A stretch of DNA of 64,000 nt from CAZTDD01 sp964612675 (GTDB lineage Bacteria > Hinthialibacterota > Hinthialibacteria > Hinthialibacterales > JAKPRU01), in assembly GCA_964612675.1 (NCBI GenBank), contig CAZTDD010000006.1:1-64000 (forward strand), read 5' to 3'. This document shows, piece by piece, positions 24,746-32,880 of this stretch. A model generated the notes under the pieces. That model saw only the letters and a program-made list of their open reading frames with translations, had not been told where the DNA came from and ran no database searches. A program made the translations under genes and the position numbers. Numbering within the stretch: the first letter of the stretch is position 1; every line of letters starts with the position of its first letter.

Positions 24746-25152
24746 CACCGAGCCAGGCGAGTGAGACGGCGGTCAAGTATTGGCTGCGAATGGCGGAGGA
24801 ATCGCTGGCATCGGCGAAGTCCGAGCTGGATGCCGGGCGGCTGCATTTCACTGTGAACCGGGTGTACTATGCCTGTTTTTATTCAGCTAGTGCTGTTTTG
24901 TTGAATCGTGGACTCGAGTTCAAACGGCATTCAGGGGTGCGCGACGCACTCCACCAGCATTTAGTGAAAACTGGAGATCTCTCCGATGAGTGGGGTAAGT
25001 TCTACAGTCGGCTTTTTCAGAATCGTCAGGAGGGAGATTACCGGGAGTTGACACAATTCGATACCGAAGAAGTGGCTCATCTGGTAGAGCGCACGCAGAG
25101 TTTCCTCGAAAGAATGAAGGCGTTCGTTCCGAAGCGGCTGCAACCTGATTGA
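24742..25152 (+). CDS. HEPN-domain protein, second locus
   Basis: 136 residues, GTG start overlapping the antitoxin stop. HEPN family pattern of the PF05168 type: YWLRMAEESLASAKSELDAG, then NRVYYACFYSASAVLLNRG (39-57), and NRQEGDY (94-100) in place of the usual R-x(4-6)-Y/H catalytic stretch. In this family the partner is a possible RNA-binding or RNase toxin kept in check by the MNT protein. The classical R-x4-H is not seen, so ribonuclease activity is less certain than for 4900-5358. It is followed 12 bases later by holB. Confidence 0.8.
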   Translation: MTPSQASETAVKYWLRMAEESLASAKSELDAGRLHFTVNRVYYACFYSASAVLLNRGLEFKRHSGVRDALHQHLVKTGDLSDEWGKFYSRLFQNRQEGDYRELTQFDTEEVAHLVERTQSFLERMKAFVPKRLQPD

Positions 25153-25164
25153 GAGAAGACTTCG

Positions 25165-26142
25165 ATGCCCTGGTCCCAAATACGCGGTCAACAATTGATG
25201 AAAGAATGTCTCGCGCGGTTGATCCAAGCCGGGCGCATTGGAGGGACCTATCTCTTTTACGGGCCGCCTGGTTCGGAGCAGGAACCGATGGCGCTGGCGT
25301 TCGTTTCGGCAATTATGTGTGAAAAAGAGGACACCGACTTCTGTGGAACGTGCAGCGTTTGTAAGCGTATCGAGGCCCGTGTGTACCCGGACGTATTCAT
25401 CCTTGAACCCGAAGGTGCGTTCTACAAAATCGACCAGCTGCGCACGATGCAATCCATCGCACTTTCGTCCCCCCATGAAGGCCGCTACAAAATATTCGTT
25501 CTCCGCCAGGCGGAACGGATGCGGCAGGAAGGGGCGAACAGTCTGCTCAAGATTCTGGAAGAGCCATACCCGCATGTGATTTTCGTTCTATTGACCGACA
25601 ATATCAGCGCGATGCTGCCCACGGTGATTTCCCGTTGTCAACGAATTCGGCTGGCCCCATTATCGCCGGAAGAGGTTGCCGACGAGCTGTGTGAGACCGC
25701 GAATGTCGATCGAGAGATGGCTGCGACATTAGCGCGTGTATCGGGGGGGCGAATCGGGCAAGCACGGAACCTGCTCGAAGAGACCTGGCTGGAACGAAGG
25801 GACGAGATTCTAGATTTGTTGAAAGAACTGCGCACGGGCAGTCGCCTGGCCATCCCGCGTACGACGCAGGCGTGGGGACGAGATCGTGAAGCGGCAAAAG
25901 AACGGCTCTTGGCGTTGCTGAGTATTCTGCGGGATGCATTGATCTGTTCGTCGGCGGGCAATGGAGGACTTTTTCTGAACGTAGACCGAACCGACGCGAT
26001 TCAGTCGCTGTGGAAGGATGTCGATCCGGACCGGATCATCCGCGCATTCGAAACGGCTGTTGACGGTCTTGATGGGATCGACCGGTACTTAAACGTCCAG
26101 AATGTCATGGAAGGGGTTCTGATGGCGTGTGCGGAGGAGTGA
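25165..26142 (+). CDS. holB: DNA polymerase III delta-prime subunit
   Basis: 325 residues. AAA-type clamp-loader subunit: a zinc module C-GTC-SVC (CGTCSVCKRI), ANSLLKILEEPYPHVIFVLL and the SRC-type motif TVISRCQRIRL. The P-loop position reads GPPGSEQEP and lacks the lysine, so ATP is probably not hydrolysed by this subunit, as is known for delta-prime. It helps load the sliding clamp during replication. It comes directly after the HEPN gene, which suggests readthrough transcription. Confidence 0.88.
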   Translation: MPWSQIRGQQLMKECLARLIQAGRIGGTYLFYGPPGSEQEPMALAFVSAIMCEKEDTDFCGTCSVCKRIEARVYPDVFILEPEGAFYKIDQLRTMQSIALSSPHEGRYKIFVLRQAERMRQEGANSLLKILEEPYPHVIFVLLTDNISAMLPTVISRCQRIRLAPLSPEEVADELCETANVDREMAATLARVSGGRIGQARNLLEETWLERRDEILDLLKELRTGSRLAIPRTTQAWGRDREAAKERLLALLSILRDALICSSAGNGGLFLNVDRTDAIQSLWKDVDPDRIIRAFETAVDGLDGIDRYLNVQNVMEGVLMACAEE

Positions 26143-26183
26143 ATGAAGGCGCGGGATGCGCGGCGAGCGCATGCCAACCGCAA

Positions 26184-26807
26184 TCAACACAACTTCGTAT
26201 GAATCCACGCCGCAAGTAAGTCGACTACCGGACCGAATTCCTGAGTACCGTTTACAATGAGATGGGCGTAGGCTTTCGCGGGTGCGATATAAAGCTCATG
26301 CCCCGGACGAACCGTGTCGAGATACTGGAATCGCACTGAATCTAACGTCCTCCCCCGCTCGCGCTGGTCACGATCAATCCGGCGTAATAGCCGCAGGTCA
26401 TCCGGCGCATCCACAAACACACGCAAATCAAAACAATTCCTCAACTCGTCATCCGCAAAAAGCAAAATGCCTTCGACTAACACCACACGTGCCGGACCGA
26501 CCGTCTCAGATCCCGTCCGCGTGTGAGTACGAAAATCGTAGACAGGCGCTTCTATCGAACATCCCTCTCTAAGTTGTGCGAGATGTTCAAGAAGCAGCGT
26601 TCGCTCATACGAATCGGGATGGTCGAAGTTGCGCCAGTCCCGCTCGGCTTTGGGGAGGTGGTCCAGATTGCGGTAATAGCGGTCCTGATGAATGAGCAAC
26701 AAGTCCGGCGTACCGAGCCTTTGTTGCACGCGTTCAACCAGCGTGGTTTTGCCCGATCCGGTACCGCCGCAGACACCGATTATGGGGACGGGGTTTGGCT
26801 TTGTCAT
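26184..26807 (-). CDS. udk: Uridine kinase
   Basis: 207 residues. P-loop GGTGSGKTTLVERV, then HQDRYYRNLDHLP, FDHPDSYERTLLLEHL, VYDFRTHTRTG and VLVEGILLF, all hallmarks of bacterial uridine/cytidine kinases, which phosphorylate uridine for pyrimidine salvage. Length is normal. It converges on holB. No obvious ribosome binding site precedes the ATG. Confidence 0.93.
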   Translation of the reverse strand: MTKPNPVPIIGVCGGTGSGKTTLVERVQQRLGTPDLLLIHQDRYYRNLDHLPKAERDWRNFDHPDSYERTLLLEHLAQLREGCSIEAPVYDFRTHTRTGSETVGPARVVLVEGILLFADDELRNCFDLRVFVDAPDDLRLLRRIDRDQRERGRTLDSVRFQYLDTVRPGHELYIAPAKAYAHLIVNGTQEFGPVVDLLAAWIHTKLC

Positions 26808-26834
26808 TGTCGAGACTCGGTTATTTCATTCAGG

Positions 26835-26862
26835 GCCACCCCCAAGCGGAGTTGGGGGTGGC
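26835..26862. repeat. Isolated hairpin of the 134-bp repeat family
   Basis: A perfect 11-bp stem, GCCACCCCCAA with its complement, around loop GCGGAG, followed by ACCC. It lies 27 bases upstream of the uridine kinase start. The following bases 26933-26975 are a TTCGTG-rich low-complexity run. Confidence 0.85.
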
Positions 26863-27008
26863 ACCCTTCTTAGACGCCGAAGAAGGGTCAGCTTGCCGGC
26901 TATCTTTAAAGCACTCGGGTTCTGTTCCCGTTTTTTCGTGTTTTCGTGACTCCCCTTTCGTGTCTTTGTGGTTCATTCGACAACAAGGCGAGTCAATTCA
27001 GCACCACC

Positions 27009-27560
27009 TCACGCACCCGGCAGCAACCGCAGAAATTCACGCATGAACGCCGGATGATCCGGCCAGGCGCGGCTGCTTACCAGATTCCCGTCCACCACCA
27101 CCTCGCGGTCCTCGAATCGTCCGCCCGCGCGCTCGACATCGGGTTGCAAAGCGGGATACGCGGTCAATGTTCGCTCCCGTACCGCATCCAGTGCGATCAG
27201 GATCAACGCCGCATGACAGATCGCCGCAACCGGTTTCTGATTGTCCAGAAAGTGCCGAACGATGGTGTGCAGAGAATTGTCGTTCCGGATATACTCCGGT
27301 GCCCGGCCGCCGGGCAGGACAAGCCCGACATACTGCGAAGGATCCACCGCCGCAAAGGCGACATCGGCATTGACTCGATACCCGAGTTTCTCGGTGTACG
27401 TATCAAAGCCCGGCTCAAAATCGTGAACCACTGTTTGGATCGTCTTCTTCGACGGCGCAGCGATGTGGACGCTGTACCCCGCCTCCACAAGCCGTTGATA
27501 GGGATACATCACCTCAAGTCCTTCGACCGCATCGCCCGTTGGAATAAGAACCTTGTTCAT
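27009..27560 (-). CDS. DJ-1/PfpI family protein
   Basis: 183 residues, start preceded by GGAGGAGACG. Flavodoxin-like fold with the nucleophile Cys in VAAICHAALILIA, LVLPGGRAPEYI and NLVSSRAWPDH. Related proteins are deglycases, chaperones or proteases of class I amidotransferase-like fold; the exact reaction is not deducible. It is transcribed alone, followed by no gene on the same strand before udk. Confidence 0.88.
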   Translation of the reverse strand: MNKVLIPTGDAVEGLEVMYPYQRLVEAGYSVHIAAPSKKTIQTVVHDFEPGFDTYTEKLGYRVNADVAFAAVDPSQYVGLVLPGGRAPEYIRNDNSLHTIVRHFLDNQKPVAAICHAALILIALDAVRERTLTAYPALQPDVERAGGRFEDREVVVDGNLVSSRAWPDHPAFMREFLRLLPGA

Positions 27561-27625
27561 CGTCTCCTCCTGCCTCTAATGTTCTGATCCTTCTGCCTCG
27601 AATGTTCTGACTCAGTCCTGGCGAC

Positions 27626-27699
27626 CGTCATCGCGAGGAGCGGAGCGACGTGGCGATCTCGTGACTTATCGAGATTGCTTCGCTTCGCTCGCCATGACG
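27626..27699. repeat. 74-bp imperfect palindrome (REP-like)
   Basis: CGTCATCGCGAGGAGCGGAG at the left pairs with the complement of the right end, CTTCGCTCGCCATGACG, around the spacer GTGACTTATC. The arms match over about 29 positions with a few differences. This class of CGTCAT...ATGACG palindrome is common between genes of many bacteria. Just before it, 27571-27612 holds a direct repeat of CTGCCTCTAATGTTCTGA. Confidence 0.8.
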
Positions 27700-27732
27700 A
27701 TGCACGGTGCCATTCATCAGACAGTATGCTAA

Positions 27733-28227
27733 TTACTCGCTCATCTCGAATGCGCGACTAATTCGTTTCACCATGTCCAGAGGATCGCCGACGAAAGTCC
27801 TTGCGCCGGAGATAACGTCCATAAATCCGATTTCATTCCTAAACCGAGGCACAATATGCAGATGCAAATGTTCGAGGCTGGCCCCTCCGAACGGCCCGAG
27901 ATTGTACCCGATGTTGAATCCATGCGGATGGTAAAGCTCGTCGAGTACATTCATACAGCGCGACTGAAGCTCGTGGGAGCGCATCGCCTCCTGGTCGGTT
28001 AACTCTCGCGGGTCGCAGATGTGACGCAACGGAACGAGCATCAAATGCCCCGGATTGTAGGGATAGAGGTTGACGGTGATACAAAAAAGGTCGTCTCGGA
28101 AAACCTCCAGCTTCTCGACCGCTTCATCCCGTCGAATCACCGCACACAGAATACAATCCACCTTCGGACGGTTTCCCCTGACATAATCGATTTTGTTCGG
28201 AACGAACAAATGATCGCGCTTTACCAT
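27733..28227 (-). CDS. HIT-family nucleotide hydrolase or transferase
   Basis: 164 residues from the ATG at 28227, preceded by GGGAG. It has CILC near residue 26 for zinc, FCITVNLYPYNPGHLMLVPLRH in the middle and the histidine triad EHLHLHIVPR. This matches the AP4A phosphorylase-like branch of the HIT superfamily. The substrate is probably a nucleotide with a phosphate ester. The leader contains the palindrome at 28256-28280. Confidence 0.88.
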   Translation of the reverse strand: MVKRDHLFVPNKIDYVRGNRPKVDCILCAVIRRDEAVEKLEVFRDDLFCITVNLYPYNPGHLMLVPLRHICDPRELTDQEAMRSHELQSRCMNVLDELYHPHGFNIGYNLGPFGGASLEHLHLHIVPRFRNEIGFMDVISGARTFVGDPLDMVKRISRAFEMSE

Positions 28228-28255
28228 TTGGATCGCTTCTCCCTTCAAACCGGCT

Positions 28256-28280
28256 GGTCCCGGAGTCCAACTCCTGGACC
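28256..28280. repeat. 25-bp palindrome, copy 2
   Basis: GGTCC and GGACC arms with an inner GGAGT/ACTCC stem. Read on the minus strand it matches 18631-18655 at about 20 of 25 positions. It lies 28 bases upstream of the HIT gene start, close to the ribosome binding site. Confidence 0.65.
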
Positions 28281-28400
28281 AGCGGGAGTTCGCTCCTCCA
28301 CCGGCAGCGATTTGCCGACTGTTCGATCTGGTTTGCATAGTCCTCTCTAAATAAACATGCCATACTGCCGTTTGTATGCCAACATGTCGAGGGATTCACT

Positions 28401-29249
28401 ATGAGTATTCGATATTATGACCTTCAGCAAAAGAAAAGCGGCGACAAAATCGAGCTCCTTCTTCCTGGACTCGATCCCCGCTCGGAGCATGTCGTCGTGT
28501 TCTCACCCCATGATGACGATGGGATTTTAGGGGCCGGGTATCTGATTCACGCGCTGCAAGAGATTCATTGCCCGGTTACCGTCATGATTTTCTGCGACGG
28601 AAGAGCTGGATACAGCACCCCGGAAGAGGCCGCCACGATTGTTGAGCGGCGGCGGGCTGAGACGCTGGACGCGTATAGCGTTTTAGGACTGGAGCCGGAG
28701 CGGATCGTTCGTCTGGATCTACCGGATTTCAGCGCGATGCCACACCTCGGGTGGGTAATGCCATGGGGTGATGAAGGGACCCTGACGAAAGTCGTTGGAA
28801 CGCTGAGAAAGCTCGGTGCGACACGGATCGTTATTCCAAACGGTTATCGCGAACATATCGATCACGAGGCAACCCATCGGTCGGGTGCGTATGACGGTCC
28901 GCAGGCGGGTGACAACATTCTCGCACAATACGGTACCCCAACGCGAATCCGCTCAACCCTGATTTACGCGGTCTGGGGCGATTTCTCTCCCGAGGACGCG
29001 ATGCTCCATGGCAGGGATCTACAGATCCGTGCGAACCGGGCGGTTACTGTGGGAAACGCCGTCGAGGAAATCATCGCTGAAGGCATTCGCCGATTCGCGT
29101 CGCAAGAAAAGGTGATCGAGGGAATTATGAGTGCGAGACGCTCACGTCAGAATGGAGATCGCTGGATCGAGTTGTATCAGGATTTCGATCCCCGTCCCGC
29201 CCTGCCGATAGAGCCGTATTGGGGATGGATTGAACAGATCGAGACATAA
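28401..29249 (+). CDS. PIG-L family deacetylase
   Basis: 282 residues. The zinc site is visible: SPHDDDGILGAG (the family's PHxDD) and REHIDHEATH (HxDH). Enzymes of this family remove N-acetyl groups from GlcNAc-type sugars or related conjugates. No signal peptide, hence cytoplasmic. It is divergent from the HIT gene across 173 bases. The specific substrate is unknown. Confidence 0.85.
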   Translation: MSIRYYDLQQKKSGDKIELLLPGLDPRSEHVVVFSPHDDDGILGAGYLIHALQEIHCPVTVMIFCDGRAGYSTPEEAATIVERRRAETLDAYSVLGLEPERIVRLDLPDFSAMPHLGWVMPWGDEGTLTKVVGTLRKLGATRIVIPNGYREHIDHEATHRSGAYDGPQAGDNILAQYGTPTRIRSTLIYAVWGDFSPEDAMLHGRDLQIRANRAVTVGNAVEEIIAEGIRRFASQEKVIEGIMSARRSRQNGDRWIELYQDFDPRPALPIEPYWGWIEQIET

Positions 29250-29574
29250 TCGTTCCGTGTGAGACGTGCAGAATCAATGTGGAAACGACAGAGTAAACGT
29301 TGTTCCTTTTCCAACTTCGCTTTTGAGTCATTTAGGCTATGGGCCGTGCCAAAGAGGTTTCCATTCTCATCCTCAAAGGGGAACCATAGGTCATGGAGTC
29401 TGTGCGCATCGGTGAAGGGAAACTCTCCCCTTCAGAGGTCGGACCGCCAATGCCGTTGCCTGCCTCGATCGCGGTGGCCCCTGTCCCGTGTGATCTGCTG
29501 GAACGTCAAGAACAGAACGAGGCCTAACGGAAGCCAAAGGGCCTTCGACAGGGCCGTCTCTTTTGTCGTAGGAT
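29250..29574. other. Gene-free stretch, possible minus-strand terminator
   Basis: No supported coding sequence or RNA gene. The only structure noted is GGGCC/GGCCC complementarity at about 29538-29556, just beyond the stop of the minus-strand coiled-coil gene, which could form a weak terminator. Confidence 0.3.
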
Positions 29575-30681
29575 TCACCTATTCTCCCCGCTCTCCCGAC
29601 CCGTCTTCACTTCGTCCAGGAGGTTCTCCAACCGATCCAGCGGAGCGGCGATTCCGTCTATGGCGCCACGCAGCTCCGAGATTTCTCTGTTGAGGATCCG
29701 ATTATCCAGCTGGACATCCTTTGTCTCGTCCAAATCCTGTGCGGTCTGTTGAAATTCGAATCCTCGAATGTTGTCTATCTGTTTCCCAACAACCTCGCAG
29801 GTTTGATTGATTTTGTTGAGAAGGTCGGTTCCGATATTGCCGGTGCGTACACTGCGTGCCGCTGTCCTCAGCGCCTGTCCCCATCTGAGGCAGAGATCCA
29901 TCTGTGTTTGCATGAGGTTCAGCTGCTCGTGTAACAATCGGTCTCGGTTCTGTAACGCGTTTTGAATGTCGGCAGAGAGATCGTCGCTCGTGGATTTTTG
30001 TTGACCCGGCTGCGGCGTGCTGCTTGAAGGTGAGCGGGTGGCCTCTTTCTGTTCCGGGGATTCTTGCGCGGTTGCGGCCTGCTGACGCATCGCGTCTCGA
30101 AAGCCAAACAACGGATTGGTTCCCTTTTTCAATTCGATATTCGCCTCAATCTCCAGCAATTCCCTGCCGGAACGGATGGCGTTATTGGCGGATTGCGCCA
30201 GGTTGGATTTCAGGGCTTGTTTTTCGGTGTCTCCGATTCCGCCGAACTCAGCGACCAATCCTCCCAATCGTTCACAGTCTTCCAGCCGGTGTTGCATCTC
30301 CGCCACAATGCTGTTTTCGCCGCCTCGAATGGCCCGCTGGATCCGAGGCCGATCTTCTGTGAACTCTTCTTCCTGTTCTCTTTGCCGCTGTTCTTCTCGA
30401 TATCGACTGACTACCTCCCGCTGTTTCTTGATACGTCGCGCCTGTTTCCTGCGAGGCAGGTAAACGCGTCTCCCAGCCAGCACATCACTGACCACCTCAT
30501 CGGGAGACAGGCCCAGCTCCCTTGCCTTGCTTTCTCGAATGAGCTTGTCGAATTCGGAAACCAGGTAGGCGATGTTCAGATTAGTGCCACTGAACCGAGA
30601 AGTCATTTGTCCCAATCCAGACATGCGATTCCAGCGGAGACTTTTCACGTATCGTATCTCCGAGGGAATCCTTGTATTCAC
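29575..30681 (-). CDS. Coiled-coil protein of unknown function, partner candidate of the cyclase fusion
   Basis: 368 residues with a GTG start; ATG codons about 20 and 26 residues further in are alternatives. There is no signal peptide or membrane helix. Residues 70-115 are a very basic then acidic helix (RRKQARRIKKQREVVSRYRE), residues 125-190 are helical, 200-235 are a proline/serine/glutamine-rich linker, and 240-368 form a long heptad-like helix ending EISELRGAIDGIAAPLDRLE. It begins 49 bases after the cyclase-beta-helix gene on the same strand and is probably in its operon. I do not recognise a family. Confidence 0.55.
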   Translation of the reverse strand: MNTRIPSEIRYVKSLRWNRMSGLGQMTSRFSGTNLNIAYLVSEFDKLIRESKARELGLSPDEVVSDVLAGRRVYLPRRKQARRIKKQREVVSRYREEQRQREQEEEFTEDRPRIQRAIRGGENSIVAEMQHRLEDCERLGGLVAEFGGIGDTEKQALKSNLAQSANNAIRSGRELLEIEANIELKKGTNPLFGFRDAMRQQAATAQESPEQKEATRSPSSSTPQPGQQKSTSDDLSADIQNALQNRDRLLHEQLNLMQTQMDLCLRWGQALRTAARSVRTGNIGTDLLNKINQTCEVVGKQIDNIRGFEFQQTAQDLDETKDVQLDNRILNREISELRGAIDGIAAPLDRLENLLDEVKTGRESGENR

Positions 30682-30730
30682 ACGATCCCATCCGGCCTAC
30701 GTTACGATCGTTGTGTAGTCAGTCTCGAAG

Positions 30731-32794
30731 TTACTCTTTTGTATTTGCAGTCCTATTATCTTCTTTGGGCCGGTCTTTTGGACGTTTGATTCGTTCCCCC
30801 ACCTTCAGGTATTTGTACCACATCAGGCTACCCAGGATTTCTTCGTTGTGTTCACTTGCTGCATTGGATATTTCTTCCTGGCTTTCTTGGGGCTCGTTGG
30901 GTGGTTTCTTGGGTTTCACCCATTTGGCGTCGTCGACACCATTTCCGTGAAAGCTGTTCCATCGAGCATCGCTTCTCGGACTATTTGTAAATAGGATCCC
31001 GGGTTGCGGCGGTTTGCAGAGAGCCCCGTTATAGGAAATCTTGTTTCGCCTAACGCTGAGAACGCCACCTTTGGCATGTACTCCCGGGCCGCCATTATCG
31101 ATAATCTCACATTGTTTGACCGATCCCTCCGCATTTTCGGCGTAGACCCCCGGCTTGATCCTAGTTACGCCATTCCCTTGGATGAGGCACCTTGTTGCTT
31201 CAAACCTGGAGCTCTTTCCGACAACGGCAACGCCCGGACCTTCATTCCCTCCCACGACAGTTCGTTTGATGCCCGCCCTGGATCCGAGATTCACAAGCAG
31301 GCCAAAACCTGTAACGTTGGAACCCTGACCTTTGAAACCGCCGTTGTCTGTAATCGTACAATCGTCCAATTCGACATGAGAAAGGTGCGAGACGTACATC
31401 CCTCCCCTTCGGCAATTCTCGACCTTCGTGTTCTTGAATGTGACGGTGCCGCTGCCGTAAATGAAACAACCACTCCCTCGCGACCGCTGAATCGCACAGT
31501 CCTCAATCGTGACTTGTCTGGCGTGATCCACTTGGAGGCCTGCGATCTGCTCTGCGTTGGTTGATTTGCCTGCAAGTGCCAGCCCCTTGATCCGAACATT
31601 CTTCGCTTTCGTGATCCGAAGCGGGACACCGTTGTCCGGGACGATCCTTACCTCGGTATCCGGAAGGGTTTTGAGAGTAATGTCATCTCGGTCAACAACG
31701 ACGTTTTCCTCGTAGTTACCCGGTTGGATTACGATCTCAACGCCGTCGGGAGCGCAGGCGATGGCTTCTCCAATTGATGTAACGTCACCAAGATCCTCGC
31801 GGGTAGCTACAGAAACCTCGTTGGCCGAAGAAGGTTGGTGCGTCTGGTCTTGCACGGAATGGGACACGGGGGGCGGGTGCCCCTCAGTGGAGACGGAATC
31901 GCCGCCCGTTTCGAGATGCGGCACTGTCCCCTGCGTTCCCGTTAGAGCCGTCTCTTGATAGGAACGAGGAATATTCGATCCGTGGTGAACACTTGTCGGT
32001 CCCTTGGGCGTGTTGAAGAGAACACCGCTTCGATGGGCGGAAGCGACGTCTGCGCCCCAGTCGATTTCATAAACCGGTTGCGGTTTCGGGATATTCTTAA
32101 AACTTCGAGGCCCGTGGGCGATGATCCTGTGTTTTGAGCGGCCGCCTAAACTGTCGAACACGGCCTGTGAAATGAATATCTGGTTTCGGTCGGCACTGTC
32201 CTGAAGGCGTTTGCCGAAATTCAGGACAGTACATTGCTTCAGATTGCCTTCGCTGTACATCACATGACCGCAATGAATGCCAACGCTGGCATCGACCACG
32301 ATGGTGTTGTGGTCCTGTTTTCTCAATTCCCGATTGTTCTCTACAAGGGCAGAGAGAGCAGCGACAGCCGCACCGATACAGACGTGACTCTCGGCGAATC
32401 CGACCAAGATCTGATCTCCACCGCTCAAGTCCACAAATTCGGGGTTATGGGGGTAGATATTGGAGAGACATGTATTCCGAAACCGCTGGACGACCTTGTA
32501 CGCTTCGAAATCCCCCCGGTCATAAAAGATCTTCGAGGAAGAACAAAGGTCCATGAACATAACAGTCAAGGTGGGGACAATCGCGCTGATCTTCTGCTCG
32601 ATTTCTTCTTTTTGGCGCAGGAGAGCTTCCAATGCGTCATCGTGGCTATGATCGTCTTGTTTTCCGTGGCTGGTTGTGGGCGGATCGGGATCAACGGTCT
32701 CCGACGACCGGCTGGAAGGACTCTCTCCTGAATTTGCGGGAACAGAGGAAGTCTCTTTGGTGTGCGGCGGTTCTTCTCGCCCCCGAGCCTGCAT
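30731..32794 (-). CDS. Class III nucleotide-cyclase-like domain fused to right-handed beta-helix
   Basis: 687 residues, no signal peptide or membrane helix. Residues 52-75 are a short coiled coil. Residues 76-215 match the class III cyclase fold: VMFMD with metal Asp82, LSGGDQILVGF with metal Asp127, and VLNFGKRLQ with Asn192 and Arg196, the transition-state pair. The substrate Lys position is Leu123, and the GDAV segment with the purine-selecting Asp is missing. Residues about 345-620 are repeating beta-helix coils (for example VTIEDCAIQRSRGSGCFIYG) of the NosD/pectate-lyase-like kind. The tail is basic. The next gene encodes a coiled-coil protein. A nucleotide signal is likely, but its nature is unknown. 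Confidence 0.7.
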   Translation of the reverse strand: MQARGREEPPHTKETSSVPANSGESPSSRSSETVDPDPPTTSHGKQDDHSHDDALEALLRQKEEIEQKISAIVPTLTVMFMDLCSSSKIFYDRGDFEAYKVVQRFRNTCLSNIYPHNPEFVDLSGGDQILVGFAESHVCIGAAVAALSALVENNRELRKQDHNTIVVDASVGIHCGHVMYSEGNLKQCTVLNFGKRLQDSADRNQIFISQAVFDSLGGRSKHRIIAHGPRSFKNIPKPQPVYEIDWGADVASAHRSGVLFNTPKGPTSVHHGSNIPRSYQETALTGTQGTVPHLETGGDSVSTEGHPPPVSHSVQDQTHQPSSANEVSVATREDLGDVTSIGEAIACAPDGVEIVIQPGNYEENVVVDRDDITLKTLPDTEVRIVPDNGVPLRITKAKNVRIKGLALAGKSTNAEQIAGLQVDHARQVTIEDCAIQRSRGSGCFIYGSGTVTFKNTKVENCRRGGMYVSHLSHVELDDCTITDNGGFKGQGSNVTGFGLLVNLGSRAGIKRTVVGGNEGPGVAVVGKSSRFEATRCLIQGNGVTRIKPGVYAENAEGSVKQCEIIDNGGPGVHAKGGVLSVRRNKISYNGALCKPPQPGILFTNSPRSDARWNSFHGNGVDDAKWVKPKKPPNEPQESQEEISNAASEHNEEILGSLMWYKYLKVGERIKRPKDRPKEDNRTANTKE

Positions 32795-32880
32795 CGTAGG
32801 CCCCCTGTATCAGGAAACGGCACACTATATACCTTCCTGGGGTTGAACAGACACAACTGACCCTTGTATCAGAGGCAATC

